The notes: a model not told the origin generated them from the letters alone. DNA of 64,000 nucleotides from Caulobacter rhizosphaerae (GCF_010977555.1 NZ_CP048815.1:1480501-1544500), one strand, 5' to 3'; numbered from the stretch's first letter, positions 50,799-59,768 are shown. Program-made: numbers and translations.

Positions 50799-51713
50799 TT
50801 AACCGCCCGCCAGCTTGCGGAAGAACTTCGCGCCCTGTTCGCCGCCATTGAAGTAGGCTTTCTGGTCGGCCTCGGCGGTGATGCTGTCCCAGTTGTCGCG
50901 AACCTCCTCGGCCGAGAGGCCGCCCTCGCCCAGATAGACGCCTTCGGTCTCGAAGATCCGCGACAGGGCGAAGGCGCCGGCGCCGGCGGTCAGGATCGCG
51001 CCGGTCGGGGCGTCTTCCGACACCAGATAGACCACGCCCGGGGTGACATATTCCGGCTTCAGCTTCTCCAGAACCTCCGGCGGCATCAGGCCCTCGGTCA
51101 TGCGGGTGGCGGCGACCGGGCTGATGGCGTTGATCTTGACGTTGTTCTTGGCGCCTTCCAGCTTCAGCGTGTTCATCAGGCCCAGCACCGCCATCTTGGC
51201 CGCGCCGTAGTTGGACTGGCCGAAATTGCCGTACATGCCCGAGGACGAGGTGGTCACGACGATGCGGCCGTAGTTCTGGGCTTTCATGATGTCCCAGACC
51301 GCCTTGATCGGCTTGAAGGTGCCGAACACGTGGACCTGGATCACCGCCTCGAAGTCGGCCAGCTCCATCTTGGTCAGGGTGCGGTCGCGCAGGATGCCGG
51401 CGTTGGCGACCAGGATGTCGATCCGGCCCCACTTTTCCATCGTGGTCTTGACCATGTCGGCGACGCCGGCGTCGTCGGTCACCGACGCGCCATGGGCGAT
51501 GGCCTGGCCGCCGAAGGCCTCGATCTCGGCCACGACAGCCTTGGCCGCCTCGGACGAGCCGCCCGAGCCGTCGACGCTGGCTCCAAGGTCGTTGACCACC
51601 ACCTTGGCCCCGCGCCGCGCCAGCTCCAGCGCATGCTGCCGGCCCAAGCCCCCGCCCGCTCCCGTGACGATCGCCACCTGACCGTCGAACCGGATATCGT
51701 CCGCCATGCTCAT
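50799..51713 (-). CDS. SDR family oxidoreductase (multifunctional beta-oxidation type)
   Basis: A 304-residue short-chain dehydrogenase resembling the dehydrogenase part of peroxisomal multifunctional enzyme type 2. VAIVTGAGGGLGRQHALELARRGAKVVVNDLGASVDGSGGS carries TGxxxGxG and the D-N-like V-V-N-D-L-G; VANAGILRDRT near 104; catalytic TSSSGMYGNFGQSNYGAAK (Ser, Tyr, Lys) near 158-172; the C-terminal extension INAISPVAATRMTEGLMP and KAYFNGG. Likely (3R)-hydroxyacyl-CoA oxidation; chain unknown. Confidence 0.9.
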   Translation of the reverse strand: MSMADDIRFDGQVAIVTGAGGGLGRQHALELARRGAKVVVNDLGASVDGSGGSSEAAKAVVAEIEAFGGQAIAHGASVTDDAGVADMVKTTMEKWGRIDILVANAGILRDRTLTKMELADFEAVIQVHVFGTFKPIKAVWDIMKAQNYGRIVVTTSSSGMYGNFGQSNYGAAKMAVLGLMNTLKLEGAKNNVKINAISPVAATRMTEGLMPPEVLEKLKPEYVTPGVVYLVSEDAPTGAILTAGAGAFALSRIFETEGVYLGEGGLSAEEVRDNWDSITAEADQKAYFNGGEQGAKFFRKLAGG

Positions 51714-51846
51714 ATCTCCCTCAAACGCGTGTTTTGTTTGGGGCGTTTGTGCGGTGCGGGAGAATTGGCGTCAAGAGAGCGGTCCACCCGTCCGGTCCGG
51801 CTCAACGCATATGCGATAGCCCCGCCCGGGAGGGGAGGAGGGCGCC

Positions 51847-52851
51847 TTACGCCTTCTTCTTGTCGCCGCCGGCCACCGGCGGCTTGGGCTGGTCGCGCTT
51901 CACGCCGGCCCTCTGGCCGGGCTTCATGAACTTCACCAGCACGCGCTGGCCGACCAGGATCGGGGCGCCGTCGGCGCTGACCACCACCTCGACGACGCGC
52001 TCGTCGCTGCGTTGGCTCGGATCGTCGGAGGCCAGCTTGCGGGCCCCGAACACGGCGGCGCGGCGGAGCACCTTTCCGACATAGGTCTTGGTCGGGTCGG
52101 CTTCCGGCTGGATCTCGACCTCCTGCCCGATCGTGATGTTGGGGATGTCGGCCTCGACGATCTCGGCGCGGACGATGCGAGCGGTTTGCGGCTCGAGGTC
52201 GAACATCGGGGTGACGTTCAGGGTCGAGGCGCCGGCGCCGGGATTGGCGTAGCGACGGGCGATGCGGCCGTTGGCGGGCGCGCGGATCACCGTCAGTTCC
52301 TGGTTGTAGCGGGCCTGGGCCAGTTGGGCCGTCGCCACCTGGATCGCGGCCTGCTGGGCCTGGATGTTGGCGTTGGCCGACGAGATCTGGTCCTGAGCGG
52401 CGTCCAGGCGCTGGCCGGCCACGAAGTTGGCGGCCGACAGGTTCTGCAGACGCTTGTACTCGCGTTGGCCCGTGTGCAGCTGCACCTGGTAGACGGCGAC
52501 CTGGGCGCGGGCCGACGCCAGGCTGGCCGACGCGGTGTCGGCGGCCAGGCGGGCGTCGTCGTCCTCCTGCTTGGCTAGGGCCTGGCCGGCCACCACGTCC
52601 TGGCCTTCCTGCACGAACACTTCGCGCACGATGCCTTGGCGACGCGCAGCCACCTGGATGATGCCGCCCTCGACGTCGGCCTTGCCGTTGGCGATGGCCG
52701 CGTAGGGGCTCGGCTCTTCCTGGACGGCGGCGGCCTCGAGCTTCTTCTTCTTCTCGGCGGCCTGTGTCTTCATGAAGAAGAACCCGCCGCCGCCGAGCGC
52801 GAACACGGCGAGGATGATCCAGAAGGCGGGGCGGCGCAGGAACGCGGGCAT
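51847..52851 (-). CDS. HlyD/DevB-type membrane-fusion (periplasmic adaptor) protein
   Basis: A 334-residue adaptor: an N-terminal anchor helix FWIILAVFALGGGGFFF, lipoyl half-motif IIQVAARRQGIVREVFVQEGQDVVAGQALAKQED near residue 62, a coiled-coil hairpin of about 100 residues (ASARAQVAVYQVQLHTG to QVATAQLAQARYNQEL), then VIRAPANGRIARR and a beta-barrel domain. A Lys/Pro tail ends in GGDKKKA. It is third in an exporter series and pairs with the ABC ATPase and permease. Confidence 0.9.
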   Translation of the reverse strand: MPAFLRRPAFWIILAVFALGGGGFFFMKTQAAEKKKKLEAAAVQEEPSPYAAIANGKADVEGGIIQVAARRQGIVREVFVQEGQDVVAGQALAKQEDDDARLAADTASASLASARAQVAVYQVQLHTGQREYKRLQNLSAANFVAGQRLDAAQDQISSANANIQAQQAAIQVATAQLAQARYNQELTVIRAPANGRIARRYANPGAGASTLNVTPMFDLEPQTARIVRAEIVEADIPNITIGQEVEIQPEADPTKTYVGKVLRRAAVFGARKLASDDPSQRSDERVVEVVVSADGAPILVGQRVLVKFMKPGQRAGVKRDQPKPPVAGGDKKKA

Positions 52852-52871
52852 TGCGGGGCTTCCTCGGAAAA

Positions 52872-53639
52872 TCAGTGGCTGAGCGGCGTGGGATTGGCGT
52901 CGGGCGTCCGGCGCACGTCGTCCAGGATCCGGCCGTCTTCGATATGGATGACGCGGTCGGCGTAGGCTTCCAGCCGCGGGTCGTGGGTGACGCAGATCAC
53001 CGCCGCGCCGCGTTCGGTGGCGGCCTGGCGCAGCAGGCGGATGACGATCTCGCCGCTCTTGCCGTCCAGGGCCGAGGTCGGCTCGTCGGCGAAGATCAGG
53101 TTCGGGTTCTTGGCCAGGGCGCGGGCGATGGCTACGCGCTGCTTCTCGCCGCCCGACAACTCGGACGGACGCTGGTTGACGCGCGGGCCCAGGCCCACCG
53201 ACTCCAGCGCCGCCTGGGCCCGACGACCCGCTTCGCCCGGGCCGACGCCTTGGTACTTCAGCGCCGTCATCACCTGCTGTTTGGCGGTCAGGGCGGGGAA
53301 AAGGTTGAAGCCCTGGAAGATGAAGCCGCAATGGTCGAGGCGGAACTTGTCGATCTTGCCCGGCGACAGCTTCCAAAGGTCGGCGGCCTCCAGGGCCTGG
53401 ACCTTGCCTTCGTCGGGCTTCAGCAGGCCCGACAAGGCCGCCACCAGGGTCGATTTGCCCGAGCCCGACGGGCCCATGACCATGGTCACGTCGCCATGCC
53501 TGGCGTCGAAATCGACGCCCTTGAGCACCTCGATGAAGGTGCGTCCCGTCTTGAAGCGCTTGACCAGGCCCTTGGCCGTCAGCGCGCTTTCGCCATGAGT
53601 GAAGGCGCTGACGCCCTTGATCGTGAGGGGCGCGTTCAT
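52872..53639 (-). CDS. ABC exporter ATPase (DevA/MacB/LolD type)
   Basis: A 255-residue ABC ATPase. Walker A GPSGSGKST near residue 56, Q-loop FIFQGFNLFPALTAKQQV near 107, signature LSGGEKQRVAIARALA near 161, Walker B LIFADEPTSALD near 180, and H-loop VICVTHDPRLEAYAD. It ends with an Asn/Pro tail. Four bases overlap the stop of the permease gene upstream (MNAP start at 53639), so the complex is stoichiometrically coupled. Confidence 0.92.
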   Translation of the reverse strand: MNAPLTIKGVSAFTHGESALTAKGLVKRFKTGRTFIEVLKGVDFDARHGDVTMVMGPSGSGKSTLVAALSGLLKPDEGKVQALEAADLWKLSPGKIDKFRLDHCGFIFQGFNLFPALTAKQQVMTALKYQGVGPGEAGRRAQAALESVGLGPRVNQRPSELSGGEKQRVAIARALAKNPNLIFADEPTSALDGKSGEIVIRLLRQAATERGAAVICVTHDPRLEAYADRVIHIEDGRILDDVRRTPDANPTPLSH

Positions 53640-54826
53640 CGCAGCAGGTCCGCGGGTTGACTGTTCTTGAGGACGCCCAGCGACAGGAGGCCCGACACCA
53701 TGGCGATGACGATCAGGAACACGGCGACCACGACCACCAGCACCGGCGGGAACGACATCGGCACGCCGCCGGCGGTGGCCGCCAGCGAAACCAGCCAGGT
53801 CAGGGCGGCCGAGGCGACCACCCCGACAATGCCGACCCAGAAGCTGAGCTCGATGACGATGTTGCGCAGGTCGCCCATCGACACGCCCAGGGCGCGCAGG
53901 GACGCGAACTCCTTGATGTTGGCCATGATCGCCCCGCGCAGGGTCTGCCAGGTGATCACGACCCCGATCAGCAGGCCCAGGAACGCCGAGAAGCCCAGGA
54001 TGATGCCAATGATCTGGTCGTCCAGCATGGCGCCGGAATTGGCGTCCGCCAGCTCCTGGCGGGTCCAGGCGCGGAACTTGCCGTCGCCCTTCTTGTTCAG
54101 CTGGGCGGCGACGATCTCGGCGCGGGCTGGGTCACGGATCTGCACCATCAGCGGCCCGACGCGCTGGCCGGTGTCGGCCTCGCCTAGCATCCGCAGGGTG
54201 TCGCGCGACATCACCAAGGTCGGCTGGATAATGTTGGGGTAGCCGTGGGTGATGACGCCGATGGTGATGGTCTTGCCGTTGTAGAGGGCCTTGTCGCCCT
54301 TCTTGACGCCAAGGCGCTTGAGGGCGGTCTGGTCGACCGCCACGGCGTAGGGCTGGCGCAGGGCCTCGACCATGCTCAGCGTGTAGTCGGTAGGGACGGT
54401 GACGAAGCCGGGGATCGCGTCGATCACCGTGACGTTGACGAACTCGCTCTTGCGGCCGCCTCCGCCGCCCTTGCCGCCCTGCTTGGCGCGGGCGTCGGCC
54501 TTGGCCTGCTCCTCCGCCGACAGGATGTTTTGGAAACGGCCGCCCGAGCCGTCCAGCGGCGCCACCTGCAGCACTTCGGGGTGGCTGTAGACCAGGGGGA
54601 TCATCCGGCGCGGCAGGCCCGAGGGGCCGCCGAACAGCGCCTTGGCGCCTGGGCCCAGCACCATGATGTCGGCCCGGGCGCGGTCGATCTGGGCGGTGAA
54701 GCCCTTGCCGATGCCGACGAAGATGCCGACCTGGGCCAGCACCAGCAAACCCGAGAAGGCCAGGGCGACGACGGCCGCCATGTACCGACGCCACTCATAC
54801 AACAGTGTGGCCAAGGCCAGCGACAT
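53636..54826 (-). CDS. ABC exporter permease, FtsX/DevC type
   Basis: A 396-residue permease with the MacB/FtsX plan: helix 1 at about 16-38, a large periplasmic loop of about 210 residues with a Gly/Lys-rich stretch (AKQGGKGGGGGRKSEF), then three C-terminal helices (about 268-290, 315-345 and 355-385). GIILGFSAFLGLLIGVVITWQTLRGAIMANIKEFASLRALGVSMGDL is the FtsX-domain region. The start at 54826 has GGGGAG upstream; a TTG 18 bases earlier is the alternative. DevBCA systems export glycolipids or lipoproteins; cargo here is unknown. Confidence 0.88.
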   Translation of the reverse strand: MSLALATLLYEWRRYMAAVVALAFSGLLVLAQVGIFVGIGKGFTAQIDRARADIMVLGPGAKALFGGPSGLPRRMIPLVYSHPEVLQVAPLDGSGGRFQNILSAEEQAKADARAKQGGKGGGGGRKSEFVNVTVIDAIPGFVTVPTDYTLSMVEALRQPYAVAVDQTALKRLGVKKGDKALYNGKTITIGVITHGYPNIIQPTLVMSRDTLRMLGEADTGQRVGPLMVQIRDPARAEIVAAQLNKKGDGKFRAWTRQELADANSGAMLDDQIIGIILGFSAFLGLLIGVVITWQTLRGAIMANIKEFASLRALGVSMGDLRNIVIELSFWVGIVGVVASAALTWLVSLAATAGGVPMSFPPVLVVVVAVFLIVIAMVSGLLSLGVLKNSQPADLLR

Positions 54827-55137
54827 GCTCGCAACGCTCCCCAAATCCAGGGTTGCAGCAATGCCCGGTGAACTTCAAGCGGCCAAGTTAAATCGGGGTA
54901 AGGCGTAGTTCGCGCGTGCCAAAAGCGAAGCCGTGCGGGTTTCGCCGGCGGAGCGGCGCGCGGGCCAGTTGGTCAAGCTTTTCGATATCGGTCCGATGTA
55001 TCGACAACCGGCGGCATTGTGTCGGAGCCGTAACGCCCTGAAATAGGGCATGTTTTTCGCATTTCGCTCTCCGCGTCGGACCTTCGGCGCGGGCGTGCGG
55101 CGCAGTAACCGGCGCTCCCTCCACAAAGGAGAGACAG
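54827..55137. other. Gene-free divergent region between exporter and EF-hand genes
   Basis: About 310 bases. It must hold promoters for the minus-strand exporter series and the plus-strand EF-hand gene. A gccct-gaaat-agggc hairpin followed by atgttttt at about 55034-55055 is visible. No coding frame is credible. Confidence 0.45.
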
Positions 55138-55875
55138 ATGACCATCTCCAGTCTCGGATCGTCCTCGCTGTTGCAGCAGCTGCTGCAGGCGAGGGCGTCC
55201 GCCTCGACCCAGGCGCCCGACACCGGCGCGGCGTCAAGCAGCGCGCTCGGCCAGGCCGGGCAAAACCTGCCGTCGGGCGGCCGGAACGGTCCGCCGCCGC
55301 CAATGCAGGGCTGGTCCTCGTCGGGCCAGGGTTTCAGCGCCGATACGTTGGCCTCGCTGCTGAGCACGCAGCAGACCGACCAAGGCGACCGGGCCGCCTC
55401 GATGTTCGCCGACGCCGACGCGGACGGCGACGGGGCCGTGACCAGCGACGAACTGGCCACGGCCATGGCCGCCCACGCCCCGTCGGACTTGCCGGCCGGC
55501 GCGCCCAGCGCCACGGACATGGCGTCCAACATGTTGACCGACGGCGATTCCGACGGCGACGGTTCGCTGTCGCTTAGTGAGTTCCAGGCCCTGAAGCCGC
55601 CACACGGCGGCCCGCCGCCCGGACCGCCGCCCAGCGACGGGGTGGGCGACACCGCGGCGTCGACCAGCGACTCGACCGACGCCGCCGACCTGAACGGCGA
55701 TGGCGTGGTCTCGGCCGATGAACTGGCCCAGACCCTGACCTCGGCGGCCGACAGCCTGGGGGGCGACGTGTCCAGCGACGCCTCCGACCTGATGCAGAAG
55801 CTGCTCAGCCAGTTGGTCAGCAGCCTGACCAGCGCGACCAGCCCGGACGCCACCTCGGTCGACGTGGCCGCCTAG
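55138..55875 (+). CDS. EF-hand calcium-binding protein
   Basis: A 245-residue acidic, Ala/Ser/Gly-rich protein with three EF-hand loops: DADADGDGAVTSDE (residues 92-105), DGDSDGDGSLSLSE (135-148) and AADLNGDGVVSADE (184-197), each with Asp at positions 1, 3 and 5 and Glu at 12. A Pro-rich linker separates loops two and three. No signal peptide is seen; the N-terminus MTISSLGSSSLLQQLLQAR resembles proteins secreted by type I or flagellar routes. AAAGGAGAG precedes the ATG. Location and partner unknown. Confidence 0.82.
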   Translation: MTISSLGSSSLLQQLLQARASASTQAPDTGAASSSALGQAGQNLPSGGRNGPPPPMQGWSSSGQGFSADTLASLLSTQQTDQGDRAASMFADADADGDGAVTSDELATAMAAHAPSDLPAGAPSATDMASNMLTDGDSDGDGSLSLSEFQALKPPHGGPPPGPPPSDGVGDTAASTSDSTDAADLNGDGVVSADELAQTLTSAADSLGGDVSSDASDLMQKLLSQLVSSLTSATSPDATSVDVAA

Positions 55876-55880
55876 GTCTT

Positions 55881-55915
55881 GCGCGAGGGTCGGGCGGATC
55901 GGCCGGCCCTCGCGC
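55881..55915 (+). terminator. Terminator after the EF-hand gene
   Basis: gcgcgaggg pairs with ccctcgcgc (9 bp) with an inner cggcc/ggccg-like extension, then TTTCCTG. It is six bases after the stop codon. Confidence 0.7.
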
Positions 55916-56017
55916 TTTCCTGCGCATGGCCCTTGCGCCGCGCCCCCCATTCATAGTCATTTGGGCCCTTGGATGGCGTCGCGGGGGCGTCGCCTCATCA
56001 GTTAAGGTCCTTCCGTC

Positions 56018-57301
56018 TTGATCTTCCTTCCCGAGAACGTCCAGGCCTTGGCGGGCGTGGCGCTGATCCTCGGCCTTTGCTGGCTGGTGTCCGAGAACCG
56101 CAAGCGCTTCCCGCTGGTGCTGGCCGTCTGCGCGATCGCCATCCAGCTGGTCCTGGTGTTCGTGCTGTTCAAGCTGCCGGCGATGCGCAGCGCGCTGCAG
56201 GGCGTGAACGGCGCGGTGGAAGGGCTGGCCTCGTCGACCCAGGCGGGGACCAACTTCGTGTTCGGCTACCTGTCGGGCACGACGCCGCCCTATACCGAGA
56301 CCAATCCGGGGGCCGGTTTCCTGTTCGCCTTCCGAGTCATGCCGGTGATCCTGGTGGTCTGCGCCCTGTCGGCGCTGCTGTGGCACTGGGGCATCTTGAA
56401 GTGGCTGGCCAAGGGCCTGGGCTTCCTGTTCCAGAAGACCCTGGGCCTGCGCGGTCCGCCCGCCCTGGCTACCGCCGCCACCATCTTCATGGGCCAGATC
56501 GAGGGGCCGATCTTCATCCGCGCCTATCTGGAGCGCCTGACCCGCTCTGAGCTGTTCATGCTGATCGCGGTCGGCATGGCCTGCGTGTCCGGCTCGACCA
56601 TGGTGGCCTACGCCACCATCCTGCACGACGTGCTGCCCAACGCCGCCGCCCACGTGCTGGCCGCCTCGCTGATCTCGGCCCCCGCCGGCGTTCTGCTGGC
56701 CCGGATCATGGTGCCCGGCGATCCCAGCGAGAAGTCCGACGACCTGGACCTCGCCGAGGGCGACAAGACCTATGGCAGCTCGATCGACGCCGTCATGAAG
56801 GGCACCACGGACGGCCTGCAGATCGCCTTGAACGTCGGCGCCACCCTGATCGTCTTCATCGCCCTGGCCACCATGGTCGACAAGATCCTGTTCGCCCTGC
56901 CGATGGTGGGCGGCGAGCACCTCAGCATCGCCCGCATCCTGGGCGTGGTCTTCTCGCCCCTGGCCTGGGCCATGGGCGTGCCTTGGAAGGAAGCTGGCGC
57001 GGCCGGCGGCCTGCTGGGCGTCAAGCTGATCCTGACGGAGTTCACCGCCTTCATCCAGATGGCCAAGACCGGTCCGGAGCTGCTGGACCCGCGCACCCGG
57101 ATCATCATGACCTATGCGCTGTGCGGCTTCGCCAACATCGGCTCGGTGGGCATGAACGTCGCCGGCTTCTCGGTGCTGGTGCCCCAGCGCCGGCAGGAGG
57201 TGCTGGGCCTGGTCTGGAAGGCGATGATGGCCGGCTTCCTGGCCACCTGCCTGACCGGCTCGCTGATCGGCCTGATGCCGCGGGCCTGGTTCGGGCTGTA
57301 A
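56018..57301 (+). CDS. NupC-type concentrative nucleoside transporter
   Basis: A 427-residue membrane protein of the CNT family moving nucleosides with H+ or Na+. Landmarks are FGYLSGTTPP, GAGFLFAFRVMPVILVVCALSALLWHWGIL near residue 100, GQIEGPIFIRAYLERLTRSELFMLIAVGMACVSGSTMVAY near 168 (conserved Gln/Glu substrate ligands), and NVGATLIVFIALATMVD. The C-terminal part includes CGFANIGSVGMNVAG (the second repeat's G-F-A-N). Start TTG at 56018. Confidence 0.93.
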   Translation: MIFLPENVQALAGVALILGLCWLVSENRKRFPLVLAVCAIAIQLVLVFVLFKLPAMRSALQGVNGAVEGLASSTQAGTNFVFGYLSGTTPPYTETNPGAGFLFAFRVMPVILVVCALSALLWHWGILKWLAKGLGFLFQKTLGLRGPPALATAATIFMGQIEGPIFIRAYLERLTRSELFMLIAVGMACVSGSTMVAYATILHDVLPNAAAHVLAASLISAPAGVLLARIMVPGDPSEKSDDLDLAEGDKTYGSSIDAVMKGTTDGLQIALNVGATLIVFIALATMVDKILFALPMVGGEHLSIARILGVVFSPLAWAMGVPWKEAGAAGGLLGVKLILTEFTAFIQMAKTGPELLDPRTRIIMTYALCGFANIGSVGMNVAGFSVLVPQRRQEVLGLVWKAMMAGFLATCLTGSLIGLMPRAWFGL

Positions 57302-57330
57302 GGTCCTTCCTTCCCTCGCGGAACCGAAGC

Positions 57331-57357
57331 ATCCTCCCGGTCGCAAGCCGGGAGGAT
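57331..57357 (+). terminator. Terminator of nupC overlapping the GST ribosome-binding site
   Basis: atcctcccgg pairs with ccgggaggat (10 bp, loop tcgcaag), followed by TTCTTTTT. The right arm contains GGGAGGA, the only Shine-Dalgarno for the TTG start at 57364, so the hairpin ends transcription of nupC and also hides that site. Confidence 0.8.
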
Positions 57358-57363
57358 TTCTTT

Positions 57364-57981
57364 TTGAAGCTCTACGACAGCCGCCGAGCGCCCAACCCCC
57401 GCCGCGTGCGCTGGTTCATGGCCGAGAAGGGGATCGAGGACATCGAGGTCGTCGACATCGACATCTTCGGCGGCCAGCACCGCACGCCCGAATACCTGGC
57501 CAGGGCGGGCCTGCCCAACGTGCCGGCCCTGGAGAGAGACGACGGTCGGACCATCACCGAGTCAGTGGCCATCTGCCGCTACCTGGAGAGCGTTTATCCA
57601 GAGCCCAACCTGTTCGGCGAGGACGCCTGGGAGTCGGCCGTCATCGAGATGTGGTCACGCCGGACGGAGATGACCGTGGCCACGCCGCTGATGATGGCGG
57701 TTCGCCACGCCCATCCCGCCCTGGCCGCCATCGAGACCCAGATTCCCGAGGTCGCCGCCCATGGCCGGACCGCGGCCGAGAAGGGGCTGAAGATGCTGGA
57801 TCGCCGCCTGGCCGAGAGCGACTTCATCGCCTGCGAGCGGCTGACCATGGCCGACATCCTGGCCGCGACGGCGATCGACTTCGCCCGCATGGTGCGGTTT
57901 CGACCCGACGCGGAACTGGTCCATGTGAAGCGCTGGCTCGAGGGCATGATGGCCCGGCCGGCGGCGAAGGCGGGGGTTTAG
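57364..57981 (+). CDS. Glutathione S-transferase family protein
   Basis: A 205-residue GST: thioredoxin-like N-domain starting KLYDSRRAPNPRRVRWFMAEKGI, with LPNVPALERDDGRTITESVAICRYLE near residue 60 (cis-Pro and E-S glutathione site), and the helical C-domain ending with MADILAATAIDFAR. Start TTG at 57364, right after a T-run; its Shine-Dalgarno is in the preceding hairpin. Substrate unknown. Confidence 0.88.
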   Translation: MKLYDSRRAPNPRRVRWFMAEKGIEDIEVVDIDIFGGQHRTPEYLARAGLPNVPALERDDGRTITESVAICRYLESVYPEPNLFGEDAWESAVIEMWSRRTEMTVATPLMMAVRHAHPALAAIETQIPEVAAHGRTAAEKGLKMLDRRLAESDFIACERLTMADILAATAIDFARMVRFRPDAELVHVKRWLEGMMARPAAKAGV

Positions 57982-57986
57982 CGGCT

Positions 57987-58012
57987 GGGGACAGGCGCAC
58001 GCGCCTGTCCCC
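57987..58012. terminator. Perfect palindrome between convergent GST and thioesterase genes
   Basis: ggggacaggcg pairs with cgcctgtcccc (11 bp, loop cacg). A shorter relative, aacaggcc-catg-gcctgtcc, lies at about 30622 near another gene end. There is no strong T-run. Confidence 0.6.
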
Positions 58013-58020
58013 GTCCAGTT

Positions 58021-58470
58021 CTAACGCGCCCGGATCTTCTTGATCACGCCGGAAAAGTTCAGCATCGGCGCGCCGCTCGTCGACACCAGACCGCGCACGA
58101 ACAGCAGCGAGCCGCCGGCCTTGGTGACTTCTCCGGTCGATTCCACCAGGTCGCCGGCCTTGGCGGGGCCGAGGAACTCGCCGTTCAGGCTGACGGTGAC
58201 GGCCCGCACATCCTTCAGGTGGGCCCAGGAGATGGCGAACAGCGAATAGTCGGCGAAGGTCATCATGCAGCCGCCGTGCATGAAGCCGCCGCCGTTCATG
58301 TGGCGGGGCTCGGCGCGGAAGGCGCTGCGGACGACGCCGTTCTCTTCCTTGAAATAGAACGGCCCGGTCTGGTCCTCGAAGGCGTCCATGCCGGCCCAGG
58401 TTCGCCAGCCGGCCCATTCGCCCTCGGTCACCAGCTTGGGCCCGTCCCAGATCTCGTTGCCGCCGTCCAT
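58021..58470 (-). CDS. PaaI-like hotdog thioesterase
   Basis: A 149-residue hotdog protein with NGGGFMHGGCMMTFADYSLFAISW near residue 60, the PaaI catalytic helix (H-G-G then Asp), and VTVSLNGEFLGPAKAGDLVESTGEVTKAGGSLLFVRGLV as dimer strands. It is the third PaaI-like gene in the window, each in a different context. Acyl substrate unknown. Confidence 0.87.
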   Translation of the reverse strand: MDGGNEIWDGPKLVTEGEWAGWRTWAGMDAFEDQTGPFYFKEENGVVRSAFRAEPRHMNGGGFMHGGCMMTFADYSLFAISWAHLKDVRAVTVSLNGEFLGPAKAGDLVESTGEVTKAGGSLLFVRGLVSTSGAPMLNFSGVIKKIRAR

Positions 58471-58617
58471 GATCCCTCCCCTTCGTTGTCTTTGAGGACC
58501 TAAAGCCCGGCGAGCAGGTGTGCAAGCCGAGCCGCTTCGACCGCTGTCCGCAACAATCGGCGTGACGACCCGCGGTTGCGCCGTGCACAGTCCAAGCGAC
58601 TCGGGCGGGAGGGGTTC

Positions 58618-59475
58618 ATGGCGGTCGGAAGGTGGATGGGCCGGATCGCGGCCTGGGTGGTCGTGTTCGCGCTGGCGACGCCGGCCTGGGCGGGCGTGAT
58701 GTCGAAGGCTGAGTTCAGGCTGGAGGTGCGAGACGCCATTATCCGGCTTGCTCCGAAGGCCAAGGTCGAGATGGAGGGCGACGACACGCTGCGCGTCGCC
58801 CCGCCGGGATCCAAACCCGACGATGGCGCCTCGATGTTCATCGGCAACGCCTATGAGCGCTATCTGAACAAGCCCGAGGCACTGGAGACCATCGTCGGCC
58901 AGATGGCGCGGACGGTGTTGGCGACCAACGATCCAGCCGCCGTGACGAAGGAAGATCTGGTCGTGCTAATCCGGCCGATCGACTACGTGACCCAGCCGGG
59001 CTTCGAGAAGATCAAGTTCCTCACCCGGCCATTTGCGGGCGATTTCATCGAGATCATCGCCATCGATGGCGAGGAAACCTTCCAGATGACCCCCGCCGAC
59101 AAGATCACGCCACTGTTTCCGGACGAGGCGGCGGCTTGGGCGCGGGCCGACGCCAATACTCGCACAAAGATGGGGCGAATGGAGATCGATGCCCTGGAGC
59201 CTGGTGTCTGGACGATCACCAACGAAAGCAGCCTGGCGCTGAATTTCGTCAACCAGCCTGACACCTGGAAGATCCACGGCATAACGATGACAGGCGACCC
59301 GGTGGCCGTCTTCTCCCAGCGCAACCTCTTGCTGCTGGCCGACGGCGGGGATAAGGACCGGCTGGAACGCGTCGCGGCGTTTGTCGACCAACTCGCCGGC
59401 GATCCCGAAATCATCTCCACGACCCTGTTCATCCGCCACGATGGCGTCTGGTCCGTGCTCGAGCGAAAACCATGA
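58618..59475 (+). CDS. Exported DUF1444-like protein
   Basis: A 285-residue precursor with signal peptide RWMGRIAAWVVVFALATPAWA. The mature part has MFIGNAYERYLNKPEALETIVGQM and EDLVVLIRPIDYV near residue 110 and FAGDFIEIIAIDGEETFQMTPADKI later, words reminiscent of DUF1444/YtpQ. The end is FIRHDGVWSVLERKP. GGGAGGGG precedes the ATG at 58618. Function unknown; stop overlaps the DUF3253 gene start. Confidence 0.75.
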   Translation: MAVGRWMGRIAAWVVVFALATPAWAGVMSKAEFRLEVRDAIIRLAPKAKVEMEGDDTLRVAPPGSKPDDGASMFIGNAYERYLNKPEALETIVGQMARTVLATNDPAAVTKEDLVVLIRPIDYVTQPGFEKIKFLTRPFAGDFIEIIAIDGEETFQMTPADKITPLFPDEAAAWARADANTRTKMGRMEIDALEPGVWTITNESSLALNFVNQPDTWKIHGITMTGDPVAVFSQRNLLLLADGGDKDRLERVAAFVDQLAGDPEIISTTLFIRHDGVWSVLERKP

Positions 59476-59768
59476 CCACCCCGATCCAAGACACCATTCT
59501 CTCGCAACTGGCCGCCGTGGCCGCTGGCAAGTCCATCGATCCGATGTCGGTCGCCAAGGCCATCGAGCCCGAGCGCTGGCAGCGCCTGCTGGGCCATGTG
59601 CGGACTAACGCCATCGAGCTGGCCCGCGAGGGCAAGATCGTCATCCTGCGCCACAACAAGCCGGTGAATCCGGAGAAATTCCGCGGCGTCTACCGGCTGC
59701 GTCTGCGCCAGGAAGGCGACCCGACCAGCTTCGAGGACGCGGCGGGCGAAGAGGGGGGCGAGGGCTAG
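59472..59768 (+). CDS. DUF3253 protein
   Basis: A 98-residue protein. ILSQLAAVAAGKSIDPMSVAKAIEPERWQRLLGHVRTNAIELAREGKIVILRHNKPVNP and YRLRL match the DUF3253 plan: S-I-x-P-x-x-V-A, W-x-x-L-x-x-x-V-R, then a winged-helix-like strand pair. DUF3253 may be a small nucleic-acid-binding fold, but no function is established. ATG overlaps the stop of the previous gene by four bases. Its acidic tail ends GEEGGEG. Confidence 0.82.
   Translation: MTTPIQDTILSQLAAVAAGKSIDPMSVAKAIEPERWQRLLGHVRTNAIELAREGKIVILRHNKPVNPEKFRGVYRLRLRQEGDPTSFEDAAGEEGGEG

Noticed and set aside
54888..54902. TTAA-N7-TAAG, resembling a CtrA site (TTAA-N7-TTAA)
   Set aside because: The second half does not match and the single near-site is weak evidence for cell-cycle control.
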